Shown here: piece after piece, positions 1-6,307 of the stretch
Position numbering within the stretch: the first letter of the stretch is position 1
Layout of the letters: each line of letters begins with the position of its first letter
Origin: an uncultured Porphyromonadaceae bacterium
GTDB taxonomy: Bacteria; Bacteroidota; Bacteroidia; Bacteroidales; Muribaculaceae
Assembly: GCA_900552325.1 (NCBI GenBank)
Contig: URZG01000124.1
Coordinates: 1 to 6,711, forward strand
Length of the DNA: 6,711 bases
Reading direction: 5' to 3'
Notes under the pieces: model-generated
Told to the model about the DNA's origin: nothing
The model's database searches: none
What the model saw: only the letters and a program-made list of their open reading frames with translations
Program-made: the position numbers and the translations under genes

Positions 1-621
1 CTTGCTATAGGATATTTCTTCCCTGTGATCGGTCTCCTGGCCCTTATATGTATGATCGCCCCTGTGGCTTTCGCTGTGCGACGCGGCAGGTGGTGGTGCG
101 GCAACGCATGTCCGCGAGGTAATTTTTACGACAGGGTTCTGTCGAAATACTCGCCTCACCGTCCTATCCCGGCGTTTGTGCGCACATTCGGATTCCGGCT
201 GTTCATGGTGTGTTTCATTTTCGCCATGTTCGGTATACAGATGTATTTCGCCTGGGGCGACTGGAATGCGATGGGGCGTGTGTTCTGGACAATCATCCTG
301 GTAACGACGGTTGTAGGCGTGACTCTCTCGTTCATATACGCGCCGCGTACCTGGTGTTCATTCTGCCCGATGGGCACGCTCTCCTCCTGGGTGACACCCC
401 GCGAAGGCAAACTCCCGGAGAAGTACCGCAGGATTTTTGTGAGCAGCACATGTCAGATGAAATGTAAAAGCTGCGCGCGAGTATGCCCAATGCAGCTGAC
501 CCCTTATGACAGCCGGGGAAACGCGACGGGTTACCTTCACAGCGACTGCATCAAATGTGGAAAATGTGCCGTGGCATGTCCCATAAAGATTATGACTCTT
601 GACACAGGCAAGACCGTCTGA
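1..621 (+). CDS. 4Fe-4S binding membrane protein, NapH/NosR/CcoG-like (5' partial)
   Basis: This is a membrane polyferredoxin that probably moves electrons at the cytoplasmic membrane; donor and acceptor cannot be told from the sequence. The frame is open back to base 1 with no stop, so the true start lies upstream; the GTG at 25 falls inside a hydrophobic segment and is not a credible start. In the visible 206 residues there are three likely membrane segments (about 3-26, 63-86 and 95-113). Two Cys pairs, CGNACP (Cys33, Cys37) and CSFCP (Cys119, Cys122), resemble those of NapH, NosR and CcoG. Two C-terminal ferredoxin motifs follow: Cys151-x3-Cys155-x2-Cys158-x3-Cys162-Pro, and the canonical Cys183-x2-Cys186-x2-Cys189-x3-Cys193-Pro. 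The first has x3 where x2 is usual. The gene converges on hemW, 39 bp away. The family assignment is good; the exact pathway is unknown. Confidence 0.85.
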   Translation, partial: LAIGYFFPVIGLLALICMIAPVAFAVRRGRWWCGNACPRGNFYDRVLSKYSPHRPIPAFVRTFGFRLFMVCFIFAMFGIQMYFAWGDWNAMGRVFWTIILVTTVVGVTLSFIYAPRTWCSFCPMGTLSSWVTPREGKLPEKYRRIFVSSTCQMKCKSCARVCPMQLTPYDSRGNATGYLHSDCIKCGKCAVACPIKIMTLDTGKTV

Positions 622-644
622 GGCGTTGTATTTCCCCTTATGAT

Positions 645-687
645 ATTCTGCGCGGCTCCGTCATTCTATGATGAGGTCGCGCAGAAT
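645..687. terminator. Hairpin between convergent genes, possible bidirectional terminator
   Basis: ATTCTGCGCG at 645-654 is a perfect 10-bp inverted match to CGCGCAGAAT at 678-687. In plus-strand RNA the stem grows by G-U, C-G and U-G pairs (655-657 with 675-677). An inner TCAT/ATGA stem (661-664 with 671-674) follows a CCG bulge. In minus-strand RNA the two wobble pairs become mismatches, so the fold is stronger for transcripts of the 4Fe-4S gene. The right arm lies inside the last codons of hemW. Neither side has a U-tract, so it is not a classical intrinsic terminator; it may instead block readthrough or protect 3' ends. The structure is seen in the sequence; the terminator role is inferred. 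Confidence 0.45.
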
Positions 688-1824
688 CGCATCCGCCGTT
701 AGCCAGCGGTTTCCCGGAATGGTGAAGGTCGTTCCGTTGTCGATAACGGCTCCTGTTCTCAACAGCGGTGCCAGATTGCGCTCGAATTCCCGTCGGAAAA
801 GCGATGGAACGGCTTGATGCGCTAACCCTCGCGATGTGCGAAGCGCGGTGATGATCAGGTCGTTGAAACGGTTGCGCGGTGTCTCCTCGTCAATTATGAA
901 TGGGGCTGTAGAAAGTGTGGATGTCAACGGAGCGATGTAATCCTTTACCGACAGCGGGTTATAACGGCGTATGCCGTCCTTGTCGAGAGAATGGGCAGAG
1001 GCTCCAAGGCCGAGATAAGGTGTGAAGTTCCAGTATGCCGAATTATGCACCGCCTCCATTCCGGGAAGCGAGAAATTGGATATCTCGTAATGCCTGTATC
1101 CTTCTTCGGCTGTGCGTCGGCACAGGTAGTCATACATTTGGAGTGCCGTCTCCTCGTCGGTTTCCTTTATTTTCCCGCTTGCCATGCGGGCGTAGAGACG
1201 GGTGCCCGGTTCGTATGAGAGAAGGTAAGCCGAAAGATGTGGAGGACGGAACGAAAGCAGCCGGTCGAGATTCTTCTGCCATTGTAGCACGTTTTGCCCG
1301 GGGAGCCCGTAGATAAGGTCGGCCGAATGGTTGATTCCTGTTTCAGAGAGGACTGCCAGGGCACGGAGGGAATCTTCCGGAGAGTGACGCCGCTCAACCG
1401 ACGCGAGTTCGTCGGCGTCAAACGACTGTATCCCTATGCTTATACGGTTGAATCCCAGCTTCATTACCGCCTGAAGCCACTCGTGGGTTATATCCTCGGG
1501 GTTGGCTTCGACAGTCACTTCCTTCAGTCGGGCGGAACCGATTTCGGCCAGCAGTTCATCCATCAGTCGCCCGAGTTCACGGAGGGGGAGGAGAGAGGGG
1601 GTGCCTCCTCCCAGGTAGATGGTCTCGGGAAGCGCCGGAAGCTCATCGCGGCGCAGCCTCCATTCTTTTAATAGGGCATCGGTATAGCGGCTGTAGACAT
1701 CATCGCCATAGCGCGCAGGGGTAGAGAAAAAGTCGCAGTACGCGCATTTGTTCCGGCAGAAAGGGATGTGTATGTAAAGTGTGGCCGCCGGTTCGCCGTA
1801 TGATGATTTCGGAACGGGAATCAT
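661..1824 (-). CDS. hemW: Radical SAM family heme chaperone HemW
   Basis: HemW binds heme and hands it to hemoproteins. It is often misnamed coproporphyrinogen III oxidase because it resembles HemN. The 387-residue product is close to the usual HemW length. The radical SAM motif is CRNKCAYCDF (Cys23, Cys27, Cys30). The residue after the third Cys is Asp-Phe, which fits HemW; true HemN has a fourth cysteine nearby. Other family blocks are GGGTPS (72-77), VEANPED (105-111), the stretch with SIGIQSF (129-135), DLIYGLPGQ (169-177), HYEISNF (245-251) and a C-terminal HemN_C-like winged-helix region (about 315-385). The start at 1824 is chosen because its ATG shares ATGA with the stop of the upstream nuclease gene, implying translational coupling. 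An in-frame ATG 17 codons earlier, inside the nuclease gene, would add an unconserved tail. It is the last gene of the minus-strand unit. Confidence 0.93.
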   Translation of the reverse strand: MIPVPKSSYGEPAATLYIHIPFCRNKCAYCDFFSTPARYGDDVYSRYTDALLKEWRLRRDELPALPETIYLGGGTPSLLPLRELGRLMDELLAEIGSARLKEVTVEANPEDITHEWLQAVMKLGFNRISIGIQSFDADELASVERRHSPEDSLRALAVLSETGINHSADLIYGLPGQNVLQWQKNLDRLLSFRPPHLSAYLLSYEPGTRLYARMASGKIKETDEETALQMYDYLCRRTAEEGYRHYEISNFSLPGMEAVHNSAYWNFTPYLGLGASAHSLDKDGIRRYNPLSVKDYIAPLTSTLSTAPFIIDEETPRNRFNDLIITALRTSRGLAHQAVPSLFRREFERNLAPLLRTGAVIDNGTTFTIPGNRWLTADAILRDLIIE

Positions 1825-4800
1825 AGGTTTTCGGCTTTGCGGGCGCAGATACCCTGGAACTTGCAATAATGGCACGCACGGATATCTGATGTGTTGCGGA
1901 ATGGGATCTTCTCGTCAGCCAGCTCTTTCAGCACGGGGATGAGATAGCGGCTCATTTCACCCGCATATCCGCGATGGTCGTAGACCTCCTCTCCGCCGAT
2001 TTTCAGGGGAGAGAAACTTTTTGTGGATACCTGACGCAGCGAATAGATCAGCGGTTGAACCGGCTCGTCGCTGCCGCGGTGCTCCTGAAGTACCTGAGAG
2101 TAAAGGAGGAGCTGGAGCATGGCTTTGGGGCGCGCCGCGCGTTGGTTCTGCGGATGTTCGAACAGCGCTTTCACCGAGCGGGCATCGGTAGGGTCGGCTC
2201 CGGTCTTGTAGTCCACGATACGCAGCAGTCTCTCGCCCGGTTTCTCCGGATGTGCCACGCGGTCGATGCGGTCGATTATGGCTTTTAGGTTGAACGAGAG
2301 GGAGTCGCGTTCCTCACCGGTATCAGGGTCGTTGTCGGTCAGGGTTATGCGGTGATGGATCACTTTTTCCCCGGCGATATATTCGAAGGGCGTCAGCTCC
2401 GTCTCGCGCCGCAATGTCCCGCGTATATATTGCGCTATGAGTTGTCCTACGATCAGAGAGCTTCCTCTAAGCGGTGTGGAGTTCATTTTCCCCAGATTGT
2501 GGTGGTGCTCGTTTATGGCGGTGACCACCGGGGTCTCTATGGTATGCGGGTCGGTGAGTACCCGCTCGATAGCCTCGCGGGTGATCATGCGCCCGGGATT
2601 GGCGGCGGCCATATCGTCGTAGAGATTCTGGAGTGCCTGATGCATTACCGTGCCGAAAACACTCTCGTCGATCCATTCTCTTACGGTATCCTCCCGGTTA
2701 TACCCCTCTATATTCTTTATATAGAAACTGAGCGGACAGTTGATGTATTCGTTGATCGATGAAGCCGAGAGATACAGCGGGTTCTCCTCCGAGAAATACC
2801 GCCGAACTTTTTCCATCACTTCAGGGGTCTTCTCCACCGTGACGCCCGGAACTGACGGTGCGAGTACGGGATAGCCGTGAAGTCTCCGCTGTAAGCCGTC
2901 GGGACGGTATAGACGGATGAGTTGGTGGAGATAGCGCGACATCTGGCCGCCTCCGTGGGGTGCTCCGCGGCGCGCGTCGTATATGAGCCACACCCTCCGC
3001 GCACGGGCTATCATGCGGTAAAAATAATAGGAATAGAGCGCCTCCTGATGCTCGGCGGTGATCATGCCGTAGGCTTTCCTGAGAACCGGAGGAATCAGTG
3101 ATTTCTGATAATGGCGTCTCGGAAAGATCTTTTCGTTGAGCGACGGGATTATGATATTGTCGAAGTCGAGTGCGCGTGCCTCGAGTACCCCCATAAGCTG
3201 CAGACCGCGGAGGGGCTGCCCCTGGAAACTCATCGTTTCTCCGGCCACGAGACGCTCGATCATCTGGAACACTGTGGTGTCGGCGAGATAGATACGCTCC
3301 TTCCCGAGATACTCGCCGCTGAGATGCCGCAGGTGCTCGATGGCGTCGAAATAACGCTGCGCTATCGCCAGGTCGACAACCCGTGGCGATGCCTCTCCGG
3401 CCGGAGCCAGCGGTGTGCCATCGAGATCATAGAGTTCAAGTTCTTCTTCCGGAATATCGGTCGGGCTACCGGCGCCTGTACCGCTAACCCGCAGGGCTTC
3501 GAGCGTCCACTGCATCAGTGTGTAGAGATACGATAATACTGCATCGGGATCGGCTGAATTCCTGACGAAACTGAATACGGGTGCCAGTTCGCGCAGTTCT
3601 TCACGCTGGAAGAATCCGGCATCCACGGTGAACGATCGCTTCAGCCGTATCTCAAGAGTGGCTGTCATAGCCGCGCGCTGCGCTCTCTGGTGGATGATCG
3701 GATGGGAAAGAACCTGAAGCACATCCTCGGCGAGAAACTTCTCCACTCCGTCGCGGGCGGAGATGCGTCCGCGTATCTGCATCCTTGTTACGGCGCTGAC
3801 GAACGTTGCCGCCGACGACTGACGCAGTCTGTAACCCATAGTCAGGTTAACCGGATCGATGTGGGGCGGGATGGATCGCAGGGTAGGGATGGCGAGCGAT
3901 TCGTCAGGAAATACCACCGCAGTGGAACGTAACATTTCGGCGCGTTCCGCCTCTGTGGCGCCCTCGGGCACTGTGAGCGGATAGAGTCCGGTGATGATTT
4001 CTCCGGCGAGTTTGGCCTGTCCTACACGCGATGGTACCCCTATGATACTGATCCGGGGAAATCTCTCCAGCTTAGTCACGCATGGATGCAACGAAGGAAA
4101 TTCCACGGCCATACGGTTTATGAATGCGCCGGTGTTGCCAGGCATGTCGAAGGCAGGCGAAGCGTTGTCCCAGTAGAAATCGGCGATAGGGATGTTGTCC
4201 GGGGTATATTTGTCGCGCAGTATCGCGAAAATTTTCTTTTCTACCGGGGTCAGGAGCGAGAACCCCACGAAAACATACCGTCTGAAAGGCAGTTCTCCGG
4301 CTGTCATTCCCTGAAGTCGGGAAGCGACCTCCCGGTATGCCATACCCATGTAGTAAAGACCTTTACGTGACAGGAGGCGCCGGTACTCCTCGTAGACCGG
4401 CTCCATCACCTGCCACAGTTTTATGAACTCAGCGGAGGGCTTTTTGCCCGGTTCCCGGAGAGTGCGGGTAACATGGTTCCAGAAATCCGACACTTCGGCC
4501 GGAATTCTTTCCTCGTCCCAGTGGCGGCGTATGGCCTCGATCTGTGTCTCCGTCAGATAGTTGGCTGAAATCTCGCGCAGCGACTCCAGATTAGGAAAAA
4601 GCTCCGCCGGGTCGACAAGCGACATATCCACATCGTTGAAGTCTGACATCAGCACATCGCCCCACCGCTGGAACTTGTTGAAATCCACCCGTGCGTTTTT
4701 CCCGCTGAGATTTTCCGCCACATGCCGGTAGGCGGTGTAGAGGATGAACATCGACTCAAGGCGGTCGGCCTGCATACCGTCGGCCAGCGACGCGATGAAC

Positions 4801-4985
4801 TCGTTGACGGGCATAGATGCCGGATGCAGTCCTTTCCGTCCGGCCGCGGCAAACTTTTCGTTTATGATGTTATGAAAAAAAACGCCTGTACGTTTGTTCG
4901 GGAACACGAAGCAGCAGTCGGCCAGCAGTTCGGCCGGTTCGGATGAGAGATAGGCGTCGATTACCGATTCAAGAAGCGATTTCAT
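1821..4985 (-). CDS. AddB-like PD-(D/E)XK nuclease / degenerate UvrD-type helicase
   Basis: This is probably the AddB-type subunit of an AddAB (RecBCD-like) helicase-nuclease that resects double-strand breaks. The product has 1054 residues. The N-terminal two thirds resembles a UvrD-like helicase but shows no GxxGxGK[ST] P-loop; near the N-terminus stands FPNKRTG (28-34). Remnants of the helicase core include residues 383-391 (MGYRLRQSS), 598-609 (with MGVLEARALDFD) and 653-670. The C-terminal RecB-type nuclease looks complete: His782, Asp905 (IIDRID), Asp925-Tyr-Lys927 (VDYKTG) and the QxxxY motif Gln958/Tyr962. Cys750 with Cys1038-x2-Cys1041-x5-Cys1047 matches the 4Fe-4S staple known in AddB. 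The start at 4985 lies 20 bp after holB and has no Shine-Dalgarno; the stop overlaps hemW. The AddA partner is not in the window. Residues about 500-535 look like a low-complexity linker. Nuclease family is sure; AddB orthology is likely. Confidence 0.9.
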   Translation of the reverse strand: MKSLLESVIDAYLSSEPAELLADCCFVFPNKRTGVFFHNIINEKFAAAGRKGLHPASMPVNEFIASLADGMQADRLESMFILYTAYRHVAENLSGKNARVDFNKFQRWGDVLMSDFNDVDMSLVDPAELFPNLESLREISANYLTETQIEAIRRHWDEERIPAEVSDFWNHVTRTLREPGKKPSAEFIKLWQVMEPVYEEYRRLLSRKGLYYMGMAYREVASRLQGMTAGELPFRRYVFVGFSLLTPVEKKIFAILRDKYTPDNIPIADFYWDNASPAFDMPGNTGAFINRMAVEFPSLHPCVTKLERFPRISIIGVPSRVGQAKLAGEIITGLYPLTVPEGATEAERAEMLRSTAVVFPDESLAIPTLRSIPPHIDPVNLTMGYRLRQSSAATFVSAVTRMQIRGRISARDGVEKFLAEDVLQVLSHPIIHQRAQRAAMTATLEIRLKRSFTVDAGFFQREELRELAPVFSFVRNSADPDAVLSYLYTLMQWTLEALRVSGTGAGSPTDIPEEELELYDLDGTPLAPAGEASPRVVDLAIAQRYFDAIEHLRHLSGEYLGKERIYLADTTVFQMIERLVAGETMSFQGQPLRGLQLMGVLEARALDFDNIIIPSLNEKIFPRRHYQKSLIPPVLRKAYGMITAEHQEALYSYYFYRMIARARRVWLIYDARRGAPHGGGQMSRYLHQLIRLYRPDGLQRRLHGYPVLAPSVPGVTVEKTPEVMEKVRRYFSEENPLYLSASSINEYINCPLSFYIKNIEGYNREDTVREWIDESVFGTVMHQALQNLYDDMAAANPGRMITREAIERVLTDPHTIETPVVTAINEHHHNLGKMNSTPLRGSSLIVGQLIAQYIRGTLRRETELTPFEYIAGEKVIHHRITLTDNDPDTGEERDSLSFNLKAIIDRIDRVAHPEKPGERLLRIVDYKTGADPTDARSVKALFEHPQNQRAARPKAMLQLLLYSQVLQEHRGSDEPVQPLIYSLRQVSTKSFSPLKIGGEEVYDHRGYAGEMSRYLIPVLKELADEKIPFRNTSDIRACHYCKFQGICARKAENL

Positions 4986-5005
4986 ACACGAGGGGGAATG
5001 ATGTG

Positions 5006-6130
5006 TCAGCAGCGCCGTATGAGTATGATTATCTTCACCGCCATATCGAACAGCACGATTTTGGCCTGGGAATTGGCCGCTATATCTGTGGCGGCGTCGT
5101 TGAGATGCGCCACTATGCGCTCGGCGTTGTTGACCGTTATGAATTGCGAGAATCGGGTGGAGAAATTTTCCTCAGCCGGCGTCATGGCGCACAGCTGCGG
5201 CATGGAGATGTTGAGACTGAAATTTTCCCGCACCATCCGCTGTGCGTAGTCCAGAAACCTCACAATTCCCTCGCGTCCGAGCGAAGCGGTGTCGGCGCTC
5301 CATTTCTTCAGCGCGGCCACGTCGCGCATATAGGCCAGACGCATCAGAGCGCAGAAACTCTCGAAGAAGGCATTGTCCTCGGCTGCGTTGTCGGCGGCTT
5401 TCAAGGCCTGCAGGAGCGAGCCTCCGCCCAGTCTGGCGGCGGCGGTGGCTTTTTCGGGAGTCATGCCGCGGGCGGTGAGATAGGCGGTTACCTCCTCGTC
5501 GGAGTAGCGTTGCAGTGTCACACGCTGCAGACGCGAATAAATCGTGGGGAGAATCTGGCGGGGAGAGTCCGACGTCATTATCAGCATCACCCCCGGCAGC
5601 GGTTCCTCAATGAGTTTCAGCAGCTTGTTGGCACATTGCGGATTCATCTTCTCCGGCAGCCACATGATTACTATTTTACATGCGGCGGCATGCGAGGTGA
5701 AACTCAGCTTTGATATTATCTGCTGGCTCTCCTCCACATAGATCTGTGGCTGGCCGTTGGGATTGCCGAGAACTTTCTGCCATTCGCCGAAATCGGCAAG
5801 AGGATTGTCGCCCAGGAACTTCCGCCAGTCGGGGAGGTAGTCGTCGGAGACTGCCGTGGTGCGTCCGTTCTTCAGTACGGGATAGGAGAATACGGTGTCG
5901 ATGTGGTTGAATGTGGAGTGTTGCACACACTGCGGGCACACACCGCATGGCTCGCCGTCGGGTGTGCGGTCCGTACAGTGTATGTATTGGGCGAAAGCGC
6001 GAGCCAGCGCCAGTTTCCCTATTCCTGCAGGCCCCTCAAGCAGAAGTGCATGGGGGAGGCGGCCCGTGTCGGCCATCGAGCGCAGACGCTCCTTGGCGGA
6101 TGCATGTCCCGGAATATCGCTGAATTTCAT
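5006..6130 (-). CDS. holB: DNA polymerase III subunit delta' (clamp-loader subunit)
   Basis: Delta' is a fixed AAA+ subunit of the clamp loader that helps load the beta sliding clamp onto primed DNA. The 374-residue product begins with KFSDIPGH, typical of DnaX/HolB proteins. It has a P-loop GPAGIGK (33-39) and a zinc-binding set Cys52-x9-Cys62-x2-Cys65-x2-Cys68. The block around residues 160-178 (EKMN, then ANKLLKLIEEP) is a clear clamp-loader signature. The Walker B region reads KIVIMWLPEKMN (152-163), without the usual acidic DE pair, so ATP hydrolysis is unlikely. Ser199-Arg200 in SRLQ corresponds to the SRC arginine-finger motif, with Leu in place of Cys. DnaX is the main alternative, but it would be longer and keep Walker B. 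The start at 6130 is fixed by an in-frame TAA just upstream (complement of 6142-6144). First gene of the unit. Confidence 0.9.
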   Translation of the reverse strand: MKFSDIPGHASAKERLRSMADTGRLPHALLLEGPAGIGKLALARAFAQYIHCTDRTPDGEPCGVCPQCVQHSTFNHIDTVFSYPVLKNGRTTAVSDDYLPDWRKFLGDNPLADFGEWQKVLGNPNGQPQIYVEESQQIISKLSFTSHAAACKIVIMWLPEKMNPQCANKLLKLIEEPLPGVMLIMTSDSPRQILPTIYSRLQRVTLQRYSDEEVTAYLTARGMTPEKATAAARLGGGSLLQALKAADNAAEDNAFFESFCALMRLAYMRDVAALKKWSADTASLGREGIVRFLDYAQRMVRENFSLNISMPQLCAMTPAEENFSTRFSQFITVNNAERIVAHLNDAATDIAANSQAKIVLFDMAVKIIILIRRC

Positions 6131-6187
6131 TTGTGGCTGGAATTATAAGGCTGTCAGTCAGGAGGCAATAGCCGGTTTTATGCGGAG

Positions 6188-6203
6188 ATGGATCTGTGGA
6201 TCG
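6188..6203 (+). repeat. Tandem octamer pair RTGGATCK, possible operator
   Basis: ATGGATCT (6188-6195) and GTGGATCG (6196-6203) lie directly head to tail, differing at two of eight bases. A third, inverted copy (AGATCCAC, the reverse complement of GTGGATCT) sits at 6299-6306. The pair falls in the predicted holB leader, downstream of its start site. A regulator-binding role is speculative; short repeats of this kind can arise by chance. Confidence 0.3.
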
Positions 6204-6241
6204 TCTTTCGCCGGTGTCCTGTCTGCAGGTATTGTGTTGTG

Positions 6242-6249
6242 CAAATTTA
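6242..6249 (-). promoter_or_regulatory. Predicted -7 element for the holB operon
   Basis: On the minus strand this reads TAAATTTG, a perfect match to the Bacteroidetes -7 consensus TAnnTTTG. No good TTTG -33 box lies 19-21 bp upstream (around 6269-6275), so that half is weak. It would start transcription near 6235 and give holB a leader of roughly 105 nt. The match is seen; its use as a promoter is inferred. Confidence 0.5.
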
Positions 6250-6272
6250 CGAATTATTTCCCGCTTTTTTTG

Positions 6273-6280
6273 TAATTTTG
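6273..6280 (+). promoter_or_regulatory. Predicted -7 element for the hemerythrin-domain gene
   Basis: TAATTTTG is a perfect match to the Bacteroidetes -7 consensus TAnnTTTG, in an AT-rich stretch just after a run of seven T. The expected start site is about 6284-6288, giving a short leader of 20-25 nt before the ATG at 6308. The -33 region (about 6247-6252) has no clear TTTG. The core would share DNA with the -33 zone of the divergent holB promoter. Confidence 0.6.
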
Positions 6281-6298
6281 TAGCATAAATCGAAGTAT

Positions 6299-6306
6299 AG
6301 ATCCAC
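6299..6306 (-). repeat. Inverted third copy of the RTGGATCK octamer
   Basis: AGATCCAC is the reverse complement of GTGGATCT and ends one base before the ATG of the hemerythrin-domain gene, in its predicted 5' leader. Together with the tandem pair at 6188-6203 it brackets both predicted promoter cores. Function is unproven. Confidence 0.25.
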
Positions 6307-6307
6307 T

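Noticed and set aside
25..27. GTG at 25 as the start of the 4Fe-4S gene
   Set aside because: The frame continues upstream to base 1, and the codons before it encode part of the same hydrophobic segment.
1825..1875. Longer N-terminus for hemW from the ATG at 1875
   Set aside because: The extra 17 residues lie inside the nuclease gene and match nothing in the family. The ATGA overlap at 1821-1824 gives a normal HemW start.
4943..5713. 256-residue open frame on the plus strand
   Set aside because: It is antisense to holB and shows Gly/His/Arg-rich composition typical of a shadow frame in GC-rich coding DNA.
6155..6229. Possible fold in the holB leader (CAGTCAGG at 6155-6162 with CCTGTCTG at 6218-6225, and CCTG/CAGG at 6218-6229)
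   Set aside because: The stems are short or carry a mismatch, and no known riboswitch or attenuator pattern or leader peptide is visible.
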